A stretch of 64,000 nucleotides of DNA, from NCBI RefSeq assembly GCF_022179405.1, contig NZ_BPQT01000026.1, positions 90,709 to 154,708 of the forward strand, in the 5' to 3' direction. Source of the DNA: Methylobacterium marchantiae. GTDB taxonomy: Bacteria; Pseudomonadota; Alphaproteobacteria; Rhizobiales; Beijerinckiaceae. The translations under genes were made by a program, and so were the position numbers. Of the stretch, positions 26,818-35,519 are shown piece after piece (position 1 is the first letter of the stretch; each line of letters starts with the position of its first letter). The notes under the pieces were generated by a model. It saw only the letters and a program-made list of their open reading frames with translations, made no database searches and was not told the origin of the DNA.

Positions 26818-27380
26818 TTCGCCGTCTGCCGGGGACTGATCGGGTGGGAGGGCGGCTCCGAGACGAGCAGACCATATCCGGCATTGCCCCCCTCTCCCGC
26901 TCCTCTCTGCAGGAGGGAGGAGATGCAATCTCATCGGACCAGTGCCGCCATATCGAGAGTCCTGACGGGCAGGAGCGACGCTCCCTCGTCGCTGGGATCG
27001 GCTTTCGACACGGAGCCGGAGCAGACGAGATCATCGCCCTGATCCGCCGCGCGCTCGCGGAGAGCGCTCAGGCGGCGGACCGCCTCGCCGCCATCGCCAC
27101 CGCCGAAGACCGCGTTGGCGAGCGGCCGATCCGCGAGGCAGCCGCCGCGTTCGGCATCGTCCCCACCGGAATCTCGCCCTCGGCCCTGACCGCCGTAGAC
27201 CGCCACGTACCGACTCGCTCGATCCGGATCGAGGCGAGCCGGAATGTCGGGTCGGTGGCGGAGGCCGCCGCCCTGGCCGCAGCGGGCGACGGCGGGATCC
27301 TAATTCTGCCGCGCATTGCTTCTCCAGCGGTCACATGCGCCCTTGCGCTTCCCGTACATTTCGCCACTCAGGCGCCATGA
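26796..27380 (+). CDS. cobE: CobE, cobalamin biosynthesis protein (CbiG C-terminal-like)
   Basis: The conserved part begins at about residue 60 with [17 protein letters not shown], then [32 protein letters not shown] and [13 protein letters not shown]. This is the CobE family, related to the C-terminal domain of CbiG; it binds corrin intermediates but its reaction is not settled. The ~58 residues before it are low in family character and their DNA includes C/T-rich then GGAGG-rich stretches. The start is thus unsure: ATG 26796 overlaps cobL by 22 nt, with GTG 26814 and 26844 as alternatives. Its stop overlaps cobM (ATGA). Confidence 0.85.
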   Translation: MGLDEAVIRRLPGTDRVGGRLRDEQTISGIAPLSRSSLQEGGDAISSDQCRHIESPDGQERRSLVAGIGFRHGAGADEIIALIRRALAESAQAADRLAAIATAEDRVGERPIREAAAAFGIVPTGISPSALTAVDRHVPTRSIRIEASRNVGSVAEAAALAAAGDGGILILPRIASPAVTCALALPVHFATQAP

Positions 27381-28159
27381 CCGTTCATTTCATCGGCGCC
27401 GGCCCCGGTGCCGCCGACCTCATCACCGTGCGCGGGCGCGATCTCATCGCCCGCTGCCCCGTCTGCCTCTATGCCGGGTCGCTGGTGGCGCCCGAGATCC
27501 TGTCTTGGTGTCCGGCCGATGCCCGCATCGTCGACACCGCCCCCTTGGACCTGGACGGGATCGTGGCCGAGATCGTCTCCGCGCATGAGGCCGGTCGAGA
27601 CGTGGCACGCCTGCATTCCGGGGACCTCTCGATCTGGAGCGCCCTCGCCGAACAAACCCGCCGCCTCGACCGGATCGGCATTCCCTACACGGTGACGCCG
27701 GGCGTACCGTCCTTCGCCGCCGCCGCCGCACTGCTCCGGCGTGAACTCACCGTTCCGGGCGTGACGCAATCGGTGGTCCTGACACGCACCTCCGGCCGGG
27801 CGAGCGCCATGCCGGAGCGCGAGACGCTCGCAGCCTTCGCGGCCACCGGCGCGACGTTGGCCCTGCATCTCTCCATCCACGTGATCGAGACCGTGGTGGC
27901 CGAACTGGTGCCGTTCTACGGGGCGGATTGCGCCGCGGCCGTAGTGTTCCGGGCAACCTGGCCGGACGAGCGCGTCCTTACCGGGACTCTCGCCACCATC
28001 GCCGAGGAGGTGCGCTTCGCGTCCATCGAGCGGACGGCCCTGATCCTCGTCGGCCCCGCCCTGGCGGCCGATGAGTTTCGCGAGAGCGCACTCTATTCCA
28101 CCGACTACGACCGGCGTTTCCGCCCCACGGGGCAGCCGGTTCCGAAGGCCGGCGCATGA
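27377..28159 (+). CDS. cobM: Precorrin-4 C11-methyltransferase CobM
   Basis: The 260-residue SAM-dependent enzyme methylates precorrin-4 at C-11. It has [18 protein letters not shown] at 3-20, [12 protein letters not shown] near 33-44, [17 protein letters not shown] near 76-92, [12 protein letters not shown] and the [10 protein letters not shown] motif near 194-203. It sits between cobE and cobB with 4-nt ATGA overlaps at both ends. The 5' frame open to 27335 is not part of the gene. Confidence 0.97.
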   Translation: MTVHFIGAGPGAADLITVRGRDLIARCPVCLYAGSLVAPEILSWCPADARIVDTAPLDLDGIVAEIVSAHEAGRDVARLHSGDLSIWSALAEQTRRLDRIGIPYTVTPGVPSFAAAAALLRRELTVPGVTQSVVLTRTSGRASAMPERETLAAFAATGATLALHLSIHVIETVVAELVPFYGADCAAAVVFRATWPDERVLTGTLATIAEEVRFASIERTALILVGPALAADEFRESALYSTDYDRRFRPTGQPVPKAGA

Positions 28160-29484
28160 CGATGCCGGGAAGGCCGAATCCGCCGGGCCTGCTCGTCGCC
28201 GCGCCGCGGTCGAGTTCGGGCAAGACCACCGTGACGCTGGCGCTGATGCGGGCGCTTGCCCGACGTGGCCTCGCCGTCCGCGGCGCCAAATGCGGGCCGG
28301 ACTATATCGACCCGGCCTTCCATCAGGCAGCGACCGGTCATCCCAGCGTCAATCTCGACAGTTTCGCCATGCCCGATGCCATGCTCGATTCGGTGGCGAC
28401 GATGGCTGGGCGAGATGCCGATATCGTGATCGCGGAAGGCTCCATGGGCCTGTTCGACGGCATCGTTGCAGGCGAGGGCCGCACTGGCGCCAATGCCGAC
28501 ATCGCGGCGCGCTACGGTTGGCCCGTGCTTCTTGTGGTCGACGTGTCGGGCGCGGCGCAATCGGCTGCGGCCGTGGCGCTGGGCTGCGCCAGCTACGATC
28601 CGCGCATCCGCATCGCCGGAGTGGTGCTCAACAAGGTCGCCAGCCCCCGCCATCGTCGCCTCGTGGAGGCCGGGCTCACGCGGGTCGGCATCCCGGTGCT
28701 CGGCGTGCTCATGCGCGACGCGACCCTTGCCCTGCCCGAGCGCCATCTCGGTCTGGTCCAGGCCCGCGAGACCGGCGATCTCGACGCCCGCCTCGATCGC
28801 CTCGCCGATCTCGCCGAGGCTAGCCTCGATCTCGATGCCATCCTCTCAGCGGCAGCGGGGCGCTTGCCCGACCTGGCGGAGCTGACCCTGCCCCCTCCTC
28901 CGGGACAGCGCATCGCCGTCGCCTCGGACGAGGCGTTCTCATTTCTGTATCCGCATATGGAAGCCGGCTGGCGCGCCGCGGGCGCGGAAATCGTCGCTTT
29001 CTCGCCCCTCGCCGATGAAGCCCCGCCCGACCGCTGCGACGCCTGCTGGCTCCCGGGCGGATATCCCGAACTCCATGCCGAAAGGCTGGCGGCGGCCGCG
29101 ACGTTCCTCAATGGACTGAGGAGCTTTGCCCGGCACAAGCCCGTTCATGGTGAGTGTGGCGGCTACATGGTGCTCGGAACCAGCCTCGAGGACGCTGCCG
29201 GGATTACGCATTCGATGGCGGGGTTGCTTCCGGTCGCAACCTCATACAAGGCGCGTCGACTGCATCTCGGTTATCGCGTCGCGACGTTGATCGCCGATGG
29301 AACACTCGGTCGAGCCGGCGCCCGGCTCATCGGCCACGAGTTTCACTATGCCAGCGAACTCACCGCGACACCCGGTCCTGATATCGCATTAGCGAATGTG
29401 ACTGATGCCGAAGGTATTCCGCAAGGACTGGCCGGACATCGGTTCGGGCAAGTCTCAGGCAGCTTTTTTCATCTGATTGGATAG
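28156..29484 (+). CDS. cobB: Hydrogenobyrinate a,c-diamide synthase CobB
   Basis: The 442-residue glutamine amidotransferase amidates the a and c acetates before cobalt insertion. The P-loop [19 protein letters not shown] is near 16-34, [12 protein letters not shown] near 46-57 and GSMGLFDG near 95-102. The C-terminal glutaminase domain has [11 protein letters not shown] and the nucleophile C334 in [10 protein letters not shown], with HEFHYAS near the end. It is the last gene of the cobalamin cluster, convergent with the XRE regulator 10 nt away. Confidence 0.96.
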   Translation: MTMPGRPNPPGLLVAAPRSSSGKTTVTLALMRALARRGLAVRGAKCGPDYIDPAFHQAATGHPSVNLDSFAMPDAMLDSVATMAGRDADIVIAEGSMGLFDGIVAGEGRTGANADIAARYGWPVLLVVDVSGAAQSAAAVALGCASYDPRIRIAGVVLNKVASPRHRRLVEAGLTRVGIPVLGVLMRDATLALPERHLGLVQARETGDLDARLDRLADLAEASLDLDAILSAAAGRLPDLAELTLPPPPGQRIAVASDEAFSFLYPHMEAGWRAAGAEIVAFSPLADEAPPDRCDACWLPGGYPELHAERLAAAATFLNGLRSFARHKPVHGECGGYMVLGTSLEDAAGITHSMAGLLPVATSYKARRLHLGYRVATLIADGTLGRAGARLIGHEFHYASELTATPGPDIALANVTDAEGIPQGLAGHRFGQVSGSFFHLIG

Positions 29485-29494
29485 CGAAAAGGGA

Positions 29495-29893
29495 TCATGC
29501 GCTCACGGGCACTTCTGCGCGTTTTCCCATCTTTGCGGCGGTGCGAACGATCGCTAATACGTCACGCCGTAGCTGATCGTCCTCGATCAAGGCATAGGCT
29601 CGCAGCAACTCGATCGCACCCTGAGCGCTCAAAAAACCGAACACATCCGACTGAGTTCCTTGGGTCTCGTCTTCCTCGAAGAAAGCGGACACGGGCACTT
29701 CAAGGAGACGTGCGATCTCGCGGAGACGTCCTGCGCCGACCCGGTTCTGCCCCTTCTCGTACTTCTGCACCTGCTGAAATGTAACACCGACAGCGGTTCC
29801 GAGCGCAGTCTGGCTAAGGCCACGAGCCTTGCGCAAGGCTGTGATCCGTAGCCCGACTAGGCGATCGACGTCGGTCGTTTGCTTTGGCATCAT
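29495..29893 (-). CDS. XRE-family helix-turn-helix regulator
   Basis: The 132-residue protein has an N-terminal HTH_3 domain: GLRITALRKARGLSQTALG, then VGVTFQQVQKYEKGQNRVGA, about 15-55. The C-terminal part is an acidic linker followed by helices (GAIELLRAYALIEDDQLRRD), as in short rhizobial regulators of this type. It should bind DNA as a dimer; the target is not visible. ATG at 29893, 29890 or GTG at 29896 may be the start. Not part of the cob operon, which runs toward it. Confidence 0.88.
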   Translation of the reverse strand: MMPKQTTDVDRLVGLRITALRKARGLSQTALGTAVGVTFQQVQKYEKGQNRVGAGRLREIARLLEVPVSAFFEEDETQGTQSDVFGFLSAQGAIELLRAYALIEDDQLRRDVLAIVRTAAKMGKRAEVPVSA

Positions 29894-29896
29894 CAC

Positions 29897-30345
29897 TCGT
29901 TTCAGTGCTCAATACGGTCGTTCGCAACCGTTCCGATCTTTGCGGTCGACACGCCATCTTCGATATGACTGACTCGGCTTGCCCGAGGGTCAAATAGAAC
30001 ATGGCCTATCAGGCACCCTGAGGTATCCCAGAATAGACCGAAATCTCCAGGGTCGTTCCGCAGGGCAACGATCAAAACGACGCATCAAAATGCGCAAAAC
30101 AGCTTGACCACAAACTAGGCATGGATGGCAAGAGTGGCGGCAAGCTTGGCGTTGCGAACGATGCATGGCAGGAAGCGGCCCTCTTTCTGAGAGAAGGAAC
30201 CAGTCTTATCTCGGAGTCTTAATATAACACAAAAAGCGTCATTTTCGTATCCAGAAAACTAACTGTTTCCATTCATTTCTCAAGCCATCCGAGTCGAGCT
30301 AGAATGAGGTGCTCGTAATTTGCCGACAACGGGAAAAGGGTTTCC
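29897..30345. other. Intergenic region, partly AT-rich
   Basis: There is no convincing gene in these 449 bases between the XRE regulator and the heme monooxygenase gene. The stretch 30205-30290 is clearly richer in A and T than its surroundings and is the most likely site of the monooxygenase promoter. I did not find a clear Irr or Fur box. Confidence 0.5.
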
Positions 30346-30693
30346 ATGTTCATCGCCATGAACCGATTCAAAGTCGTGAAAGACGCAACGGCAGAATTCG
30401 AGCAGGTATGGCTCGGACGCGACAGTCAACTGGGCGAGATGGATGGGTTCGTCGAGTTTCAGCTCCTGCGCGGCCCGGAGCACGAAGACTACGTATTGTA
30501 TGCATCGCATACCGTCTGGGCTTCCAAATCCGCATTCGAGGTGTGGACCCGGTCGGAGCAGTTCCGCAGGGCGCACAGTCGGGCACCGTCGACGAAGCCC
30601 CTCTACCTCGGTCATCCACAATTCGAAGGCTTCGAGACGATTCAGACCCTGACGAAATCTCCGTCGGAGACGCATTCCGAGGCGGTCGTCTGA
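30346..30693 (+). CDS. IsdG/HmuQ-like heme-degrading monooxygenase
   Basis: This 115-residue ABM-fold protein begins MFIAMNRFKV. The three residues that define IsdG-type heme oxygenases are all present at the expected places: N6, W67 (EVWTRSEQF) and H77 (RRAHS). It should open the heme ring to release iron in the cytoplasm, as HmuQ does in Bradyrhizobium. AAAAGGG lies before the ATG. No heme transporter is nearby, so it may act on internal heme. A different ABM enzyme is possible but the triad argues against it. Confidence 0.82.
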   Translation: MFIAMNRFKVVKDATAEFEQVWLGRDSQLGEMDGFVEFQLLRGPEHEDYVLYASHTVWASKSAFEVWTRSEQFRRAHSRAPSTKPLYLGHPQFEGFETIQTLTKSPSETHSEAVV

Positions 30694-30723
30694 GCGAATA
30701 AGAGACGCGATGTTGCTCCAGCC

Positions 30724-31968
30724 TCACCGGCCGAGTTTCGGCAGGAATGCCGCGGCGAGGCCGATGAGGGGAAGGTAGGCGCAGAAGCCGTAGACGAACT
30801 CGATACTGGTTCGGTCGGCGACTTCGCCAAGGACAGCCGCGCCCAGCCCACCCATTCCAAATGCGAAGCCGAAGAAGAGGCCGCCCACGAGACCGATACG
30901 TCCGGGCAGGAGTTCCTGTGCGTAGACCAGGATCGCCGGCATCGCCGAAGCCAGGATCAGCCCGATCGCCACGGTCAGGATCACGGTCCAGACGAGATCG
31001 GCATGGGGCAAGGCGAGGGTGAATGGAAGTACCCCGAGGATCGAGGTCCAGATTACCGGTTTGCGACCGAATCGATCGCCGATTGGTCCACCGAGGATGG
31101 TGCCCGCTGCAGCAGCGCCCAGGAAGACGAACAGGTAGACCTGGCTCTCGGCCACCGGCAATCCGAAACGGTGGATCAGGTAGAATGTGTAATAGGACGA
31201 AAAGCTTGCCATGTAGAAATATTTGGAGAAGATGAGTGCCAGCAGGATCGCGATGGTGGCGACGATCTCTCCTTGCGAGAGATCCGGTTCTGGTACGCTA
31301 CCGGCTCGTCTCGTCGGTCGCGCCGTTCCTGCCAACCGCTTGCGATACCAGCGTCCCACCAGTGTCAGGACGCCGATCCCCGTGAGAGCGGCGAGAGAGA
31401 ACCAGGCGATGCTGGACTGACCTTTCGGCACGACAATGAAAGCGGCCAGAAGCGGGCCGAGCGCCGTTCCAGCATTGCCGCCAACCTGAAACAGCGATTG
31501 CGCCAAGCCGAAACGTCCGCCCGATGCCAATCGTGCCATCCGGGTGGCTTCGGGGTGGAACACAGCAGAGCCGAGGCCAACGAGTCCCGCAGCGATGAGC
31601 AGCATCCCGTAGGTCCAAGCGACTGAGAGCAGCATCAGCCCGACCAGCGAAGAAGCCATGCCGAGAACCAGTGAGAAGGGCATAGGCCTACGGTCGGTCT
31701 GTAATCCGACAAGGGGCTGCAGCACCGATGCGGTGAGTTGGAACACGAGAGTGATCAATCCGATCTGCCCGAAATCGAGCCGGAAGCCGGTTTTCAGGAG
31801 AGGGTAGATCGCCGGCAGAAGCGACTGGATCAAGTCGTTGAGAAGATGCGACAGGCTCAGCGCGCCGAGGACAGCGAAGGTCGGCGCCGTCGTATCGAGG
31901 CGCCTGGCGGAATCAGGTTGCGTTGTGACGACCTGCATTTCAGGTTCCAGACACTTCGATTCGCACAT
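30724..31968 (-). CDS. MFS exporter, fosmidomycin-resistance (Fsr) family
   Basis: The 414-residue protein has about twelve membrane helices. The start of the domain, SLSHLLNDLIQSLLPAIYPL, and GLGSAVFHPEATRMARLAS, FQVGGNAGTALGPLLAA are hallmarks of Fsr proteins, which pump fosmidomycin or related compounds out. The native substrate is unknown. ATG at 31968 has a weak GGAAA site; ATG at 31938 is an alternative. It is convergent with the heme monooxygenase gene (30 nt) and divergent from the sugar transferase gene. Confidence 0.85.
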   Translation of the reverse strand: MCESKCLEPEMQVVTTQPDSARRLDTTAPTFAVLGALSLSHLLNDLIQSLLPAIYPLLKTGFRLDFGQIGLITLVFQLTASVLQPLVGLQTDRRPMPFSLVLGMASSLVGLMLLSVAWTYGMLLIAAGLVGLGSAVFHPEATRMARLASGGRFGLAQSLFQVGGNAGTALGPLLAAFIVVPKGQSSIAWFSLAALTGIGVLTLVGRWYRKRLAGTARPTRRAGSVPEPDLSQGEIVATIAILLALIFSKYFYMASFSSYYTFYLIHRFGLPVAESQVYLFVFLGAAAAGTILGGPIGDRFGRKPVIWTSILGVLPFTLALPHADLVWTVILTVAIGLILASAMPAILVYAQELLPGRIGLVGGLFFGFAFGMGGLGAAVLGEVADRTSIEFVYGFCAYLPLIGLAAAFLPKLGR

Positions 31969-32365
31969 CGTTGGTTTCCATGCGCCCGACGACTTTGGAA
32001 AGCACCGTCACGGCAGCTCGTCGCACGACCTAATGGACTTTCCCTGCTCCAGCGATCCCGATCGCGCCGTCCAATGACTGCCAATGACGGAATCGTGACT
32101 GCCCCTGCAGATTTGTCCGGAACCTCTGAACCCAAAACCTGCACCACAAACGTTAAGAGGTTAACGAAGTCCTGCAGCGGATCTTCTGCCTTCGATCAAC
32201 TCGATCGGTGGCAAGCGGCAGGGTCACAGCAAGCTTCCGGGAACGGAGTTTCAACACGTCGCACAGGCCCGACGCTTGCTGTCATTCCAGACGTCAAGAG
32301 GGTCGGCCGGTCGTTTGTCCCGTTCCGACACAGTCGCAGCTTCACTCCGGTACATAGCGCCCCAG
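31969..32365. other. Divergent intergenic region
   Basis: These 397 bases lie between the Fsr-like gene and the sugar-transferase gene and must hold promoters in both directions. The one clear structure is the CGTTAA inverted repeat at 32151-32166. Short open frames here lack protein character. Confidence 0.5.
32151..32166. promoter_or_regulatory. Inverted repeat CGTTAA-N4-TTAACG, operator candidate
   Basis: A 6-bp perfect dyad with 4-nt spacer (GAGG) lies 200 nt upstream of the sugar-transferase start and 182 nt from the Fsr-like start. It looks like a regulator-binding site. The spacing does not fit the CtrA consensus TTAA-N7-TTAA. Confidence 0.35.
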
Positions 32366-33871
32366 ATGTTCCAGCAACGTCTTTCCGACATCTACCAGAG
32401 CCCGCCGGCAATGCATCGCGGCAGGCGGGAAGCATGGGCGGCCGTTCTGCCTAAACGGTGGCGAGGTGCGTTCCGGCTCGGTCTATCCACCGCATTGGCT
32501 GCGTCGGATTTGGTGACGATCGTCGCGACGGCCTATCTTGCCGAAGCGATCTACTACAAGTTCGCTTTCGACCGGCAGCTCTCCGTGGGCATGACCGGGA
32601 GCTTTCAGCTGGCGGGGCTGGTCTCGGTCTTCGTTCTCCTGACCAACTTGGTGCGTGAAGAGTACAACATAGATGCGCAACTCACGCGCGGCCCTCAGCG
32701 TCGCCGCATGGCTGGTCTTTGGCTGACGGCCTGGGGGATCGTCCTCGTCGTCGGCTTCGCGACAAAGACGACGAACGACTTCTCACGAGCAGTCGCCATC
32801 GGTTTCTTCCTCGCCGGGCTGCCTGCCCTCTACCTGTCTCGCCTCGCGATGGTCGGCCTCGTCCGGCGCGCAACCAGCCCGAGTTCGTCCTCGATCAACA
32901 GGATCCACCTCGTCGGTTTCGAGGAAGACATTGCCGGCTTCTACAACAGTCACGACACGGAGGAACTCGGCCTGCGCGTGGTAGGCACGAGCTACCTTCG
33001 CCGCATCGACGCTCGAGAAGAGGCGTCCGTGCGTCAGGCTCAGATGTCGGAAGATCTGGACCTCGCCGTCTCCGTGGTGCGCTTCCTTCAGCCTGACGAC
33101 GTCTTCATCCTGGTGCCCTGGACGGATGCGACGGATATCGAACGATGCGTCGATGCATTCCTGCGCGTCCCGGCCGCCCTGCACCTCCGTCCCAGCTCGG
33201 TGATGGACCGTTTCCCCGATCTCAGGCTGGCGCGGGTCGGTCGTCTGTCGGGCATCAATATTGGTCGCCGCCCGCTCAATTTCGGTGAGATCGCCCTCAA
33301 GCGAGGTATCGACATGGCCCTGGCGGCCGTTGCGCTGATCCTGCTGGCTCCCCTTTTCGCGTCCATCGCCATGCTGATCAAGTTCGACAGCCCAGGCCCG
33401 GTCTTCTTCCGACAGCGCCGCTATGGCTTCAATCAGCAGGCATTCGGCGTGTTCAAGTTCCGCAGCATGAAAACGGAGCACAACGCCGTCTTCCGTCAGG
33501 CGACGCGCAACGACTCACGGATCACGAAGATCGGTGCCATCCTGCGGCGCACGAACCTCGACGAACTGCCCCAGCTCATCAACGTCCTCAAGGGCGAGAT
33601 GTCCCTGGTGGGCCCGCGCCCCCATGCCCTCGCCCATGACCGCAGCTTCGAGCGCCGGATCGCGCATTATGCCCGCCGCCACAACGTCATGCCGGGCATC
33701 ACCGGCTGGGCTCAAGTCAATGGTTTGCGCGGCGAGACCCTGACCGATCTCGACATGGAACGGCGCGTGAACCACGACCTGCACTACATCGACAATTGGT
33801 CGATCTGGCTCGACATCCAGATCATGATGCAGACGATCGTCTCTCGTCGGGCCTATCGCAACGCACGCTGA
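32366..33871 (+). CDS. Undecaprenyl-phosphate sugar phosphotransferase (WcaJ/ExoY-like)
   Basis: The 501-residue protein should place the first sugar phosphate on the lipid carrier for exopolysaccharide. The N-terminal half has about four membrane helices and a Rossmann-like domain (RIHLVGFEEDIAGFYNS). The catalytic half starts at KRGIDMALAAVALILLAPL and has FRQRRYGFNQQAFGVFKFRS, TNLDELPQLINVLKGEMSL and VGPRPHALAHD, then PGITGWAQVNGLRGET. These are the standard Bac_transf motifs. Galactose or glucose specificity cannot be read. ATG at 32366 chosen; the frame is open further up. No other eps genes adjoin it. Confidence 0.92.
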   Translation: MFQQRLSDIYQSPPAMHRGRREAWAAVLPKRWRGAFRLGLSTALAASDLVTIVATAYLAEAIYYKFAFDRQLSVGMTGSFQLAGLVSVFVLLTNLVREEYNIDAQLTRGPQRRRMAGLWLTAWGIVLVVGFATKTTNDFSRAVAIGFFLAGLPALYLSRLAMVGLVRRATSPSSSSINRIHLVGFEEDIAGFYNSHDTEELGLRVVGTSYLRRIDAREEASVRQAQMSEDLDLAVSVVRFLQPDDVFILVPWTDATDIERCVDAFLRVPAALHLRPSSVMDRFPDLRLARVGRLSGINIGRRPLNFGEIALKRGIDMALAAVALILLAPLFASIAMLIKFDSPGPVFFRQRRYGFNQQAFGVFKFRSMKTEHNAVFRQATRNDSRITKIGAILRRTNLDELPQLINVLKGEMSLVGPRPHALAHDRSFERRIAHYARRHNVMPGITGWAQVNGLRGETLTDLDMERRVNHDLHYIDNWSIWLDIQIMMQTIVSRRAYRNAR

Positions 33872-33888
33872 TGCCGGGCACCGGCGCG

Positions 33889-34422
33889 TTAAGATCGTGA
33901 CTCCCGCCCGAGGCAGGCGCCGCATTCGCCCTCCACTTCCAGGATCCGGCTCGACGGCTTGAAGCCCGCCTTCGCCAGAGTCCTGTCGAGCTGATCGTCA
34001 ACCTCCGGGGAGGTGGTCTCGTCGATGCTGCCGCAGGTGCGGCAGATCAGAAAGACGAGCCCGGCGCCTTCGCCGTGCTGATGGCCGCAGGAGACGAAAG
34101 CGTTGCGGCTGGCAATGCGGTGAACGAGACCGTTCTCGGTGAGAAAGTCGAGGGCGCGATAGACCGAGACAGCAGCGACCCGGCGGCCCTGCCCACTCAG
34201 GCGCTCAGCGATGTCGTAGGCGCCGAGCGGTTTGGTCTCGGTCGCCACCGCTTCGAGCACGTCTCGGCGAAGCCGGGTGAATTGCAGATCGCGCTCTGCA
34301 CAGAGACGCTCCGCCCGCGCGAGGGCGTCTACGGAATTGCCGCAGCAGGTCGCGTGTTCGTGAACGGCACCAAGGTCGTGCACCCCATCCTCCCGTGATC
34401 GCCGATCGATGCGTTCCAGCAC
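33889..34422 (-). CDS. zur: Zinc uptake regulator Zur (Fur family)
   Basis: The 177-residue Fur-family protein has a winged helix (RLRRDVLEAVATETKPLGAY, VSVYRALDFLTENGLVHRI) and a metal-binding C-terminal half with SCGHQHGEGAG, CRTC near 127-130 and CGAC near 168-171. The two CxxC pairs form the structural zinc site. Together with the divergent znuCB genes this favours Zur over Fur. It represses zinc import when zinc is plentiful. The GTG at 34422 is used; a Zur-box-like dyad lies just upstream, so autoregulation is possible. Confidence 0.88.
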   Translation of the reverse strand: MLERIDRRSREDGVHDLGAVHEHATCCGNSVDALARAERLCAERDLQFTRLRRDVLEAVATETKPLGAYDIAERLSGQGRRVAAVSVYRALDFLTENGLVHRIASRNAFVSCGHQHGEGAGLVFLICRTCGSIDETTSPEVDDQLDRTLAKAGFKPSSRILEVEGECGACLGRESRS

Positions 34423-34435
34423 GTTGAACTCACGC

Positions 34436-34451
34436 GATGTTACAGTGTATC
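34436..34451. promoter_or_regulatory. Zur-box-like imperfect dyad
   Basis: GATGTTACAGTGTATC resembles the alphaproteobacterial Zur operator (GATATGTTATAACATATC type) in its GAT...ATC ends and TGTTA core, but the symmetry is imperfect. It lies between zur and the zinc transporter unit, 14 nt upstream of zur and 64 nt upstream of the small leader ORF, the expected place for a shared operator. Confidence 0.4.
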
Positions 34452-34515
34452 AGCACAAGAGATAGTTCGCCGCTCCCGTTCGGGCAATTCGCCCCCTCTT
34501 GGTACCCGAACCGCC

Positions 34516-34647
34516 GTGACGCGCCCTTTCCAGGTCAAGCCCTTCCCTCGCCGCTCTCTGTTCCGGGCCGGCGCATCCTCGCGACTGCTGATCGCCGCGA
34601 TCCTGTCCGGGCTGGTCTGGGGCGCGATCTTCTGGGCCATGGGATAA
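34516..34647 (+). CDS. Small membrane protein ORF leading znuCB (43 aa)
   Basis: A GTG start at 34516 opens a 43-codon frame: a basic N-terminus (MTRPFQVKPFPRRSLFRAG) and one membrane helix (LLIAAILSGLVWGAIFWAMG). The stop TAA at 34645-34647 is two bases before the znuC ATG, which suggests translational coupling. The positive-inside charge and the tight spacing argue for a real gene, but no family is recognised. It could be an accessory subunit of the zinc importer or a leader peptide. Confidence 0.5.
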   Translation: MTRPFQVKPFPRRSLFRAGASSRLLIAAILSGLVWGAIFWAMG

Positions 34648-34649
34648 CG

Positions 34650-35519
34650 ATGACACACGCCCTCGTCGGGGATGCCCCAGTTCAGCCCGGCGCCATTGCC
34701 TTGCGTGGTCTGACTCTGGGCTATGACCGCCATCCCGCTGTCCATCACCTCGATGGGATCATTCCCATCGGAGCTCTCCTGGCCCTCGTCGGCCCCAACG
34801 GTGCAGGCAAATCGACGTTGCTGAAGGGCATCGTCGGCGAAATCCGATGCCTCGATGGACGGATCGACCGGCCCGGTGCCGATTCCATCGCTTATCTGCC
34901 TCAGGCCGGGGAGATCGATCGCAGCTTCCCCTTGAGCGTCATCGATCTCGTGGCGATGGGACGCTGGCGCCGCCTCGGTGCCTGGCGCAGTGCGGCGCCG
35001 GATCACCAGACCCTGCTGCGGGCACTCTCGGCCGTGGGCCTCCTCGGCTTCGAGGACCGCCTGATCGGGACCCTGTCGGGCGGACAGTTCCAGCGCGCCT
35101 TGTTCGCGCGGCTCATCGTGCAGGATGCGCGCATCATCCTCCTCGACGAGCCGTTCACCGGTATCGACGGTCGGACCACCGCCGATCTGATCGCCCTGAT
35201 CCGCGACTGGCACGCCGAGGGTCGCACCATCGTCGCCGCGCTACACGACATGCATCAGGTCAGAGGACATTTCCCAACGACGCTTCTCCTCGCCCGTGAG
35301 CCGGTGGCGTGGGGCGACACCGAGACGGTGCTGACCCGGGAGAACCTCGCCCGCGCACAGGCCCTGTCCGAAGCCTGGGACGAGGATGCCGCGATCTGCG
35401 GGCGCGGCGACGGTCACCACCACGGAGCGCCCCCCTTCAGCGACGGGCATCGCCACATCCACGGCCACGATCACCCCCATGGTCATGATCATCGTCACGA
35501 CCATGGGCACGCCGCGTGA
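34650..35519 (+). CDS. znuC: Zinc ABC transporter ATP-binding protein ZnuC
   Basis: The 289-residue ATPase has Walker A GPNGAGKST at 48-56, the Q-loop LPQAGEIDRSFP, signature LSGGQ at 142-146 and Walker B ARIILLDEP. The C-terminal ~35 residues are a histidine-rich tail (HHH, then HRHIHGHDHPHGHDH) that should bind zinc and may sense it. It pairs with ZnuB, whose GTG overlaps its stop (GTGA). A manganese transporter is the alternative, but Zur next door favours zinc. Confidence 0.9.
   Translation: MTHALVGDAPVQPGAIALRGLTLGYDRHPAVHHLDGIIPIGALLALVGPNGAGKSTLLKGIVGEIRCLDGRIDRPGADSIAYLPQAGEIDRSFPLSVIDLVAMGRWRRLGAWRSAAPDHQTLLRALSAVGLLGFEDRLIGTLSGGQFQRALFARLIVQDARIILLDEPFTGIDGRTTADLIALIRDWHAEGRTIVAALHDMHQVRGHFPTTLLLAREPVAWGDTETVLTRENLARAQALSEAWDEDAAICGRGDGHHHGAPPFSDGHRHIHGHDHPHGHDHRHDHGHAA

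Noticed and set aside
32151-32166. CtrA-binding site
   Set aside because: The TTAA half-sites are 4 nt apart, whereas the CtrA consensus needs 7.
33872-33888. GCCGG-GCA-CCGGC hairpin between the sugar transferase and zur genes
   Set aside because: A 5-bp stem is expected by chance in such GC-rich DNA, so I did not list it as a terminator.
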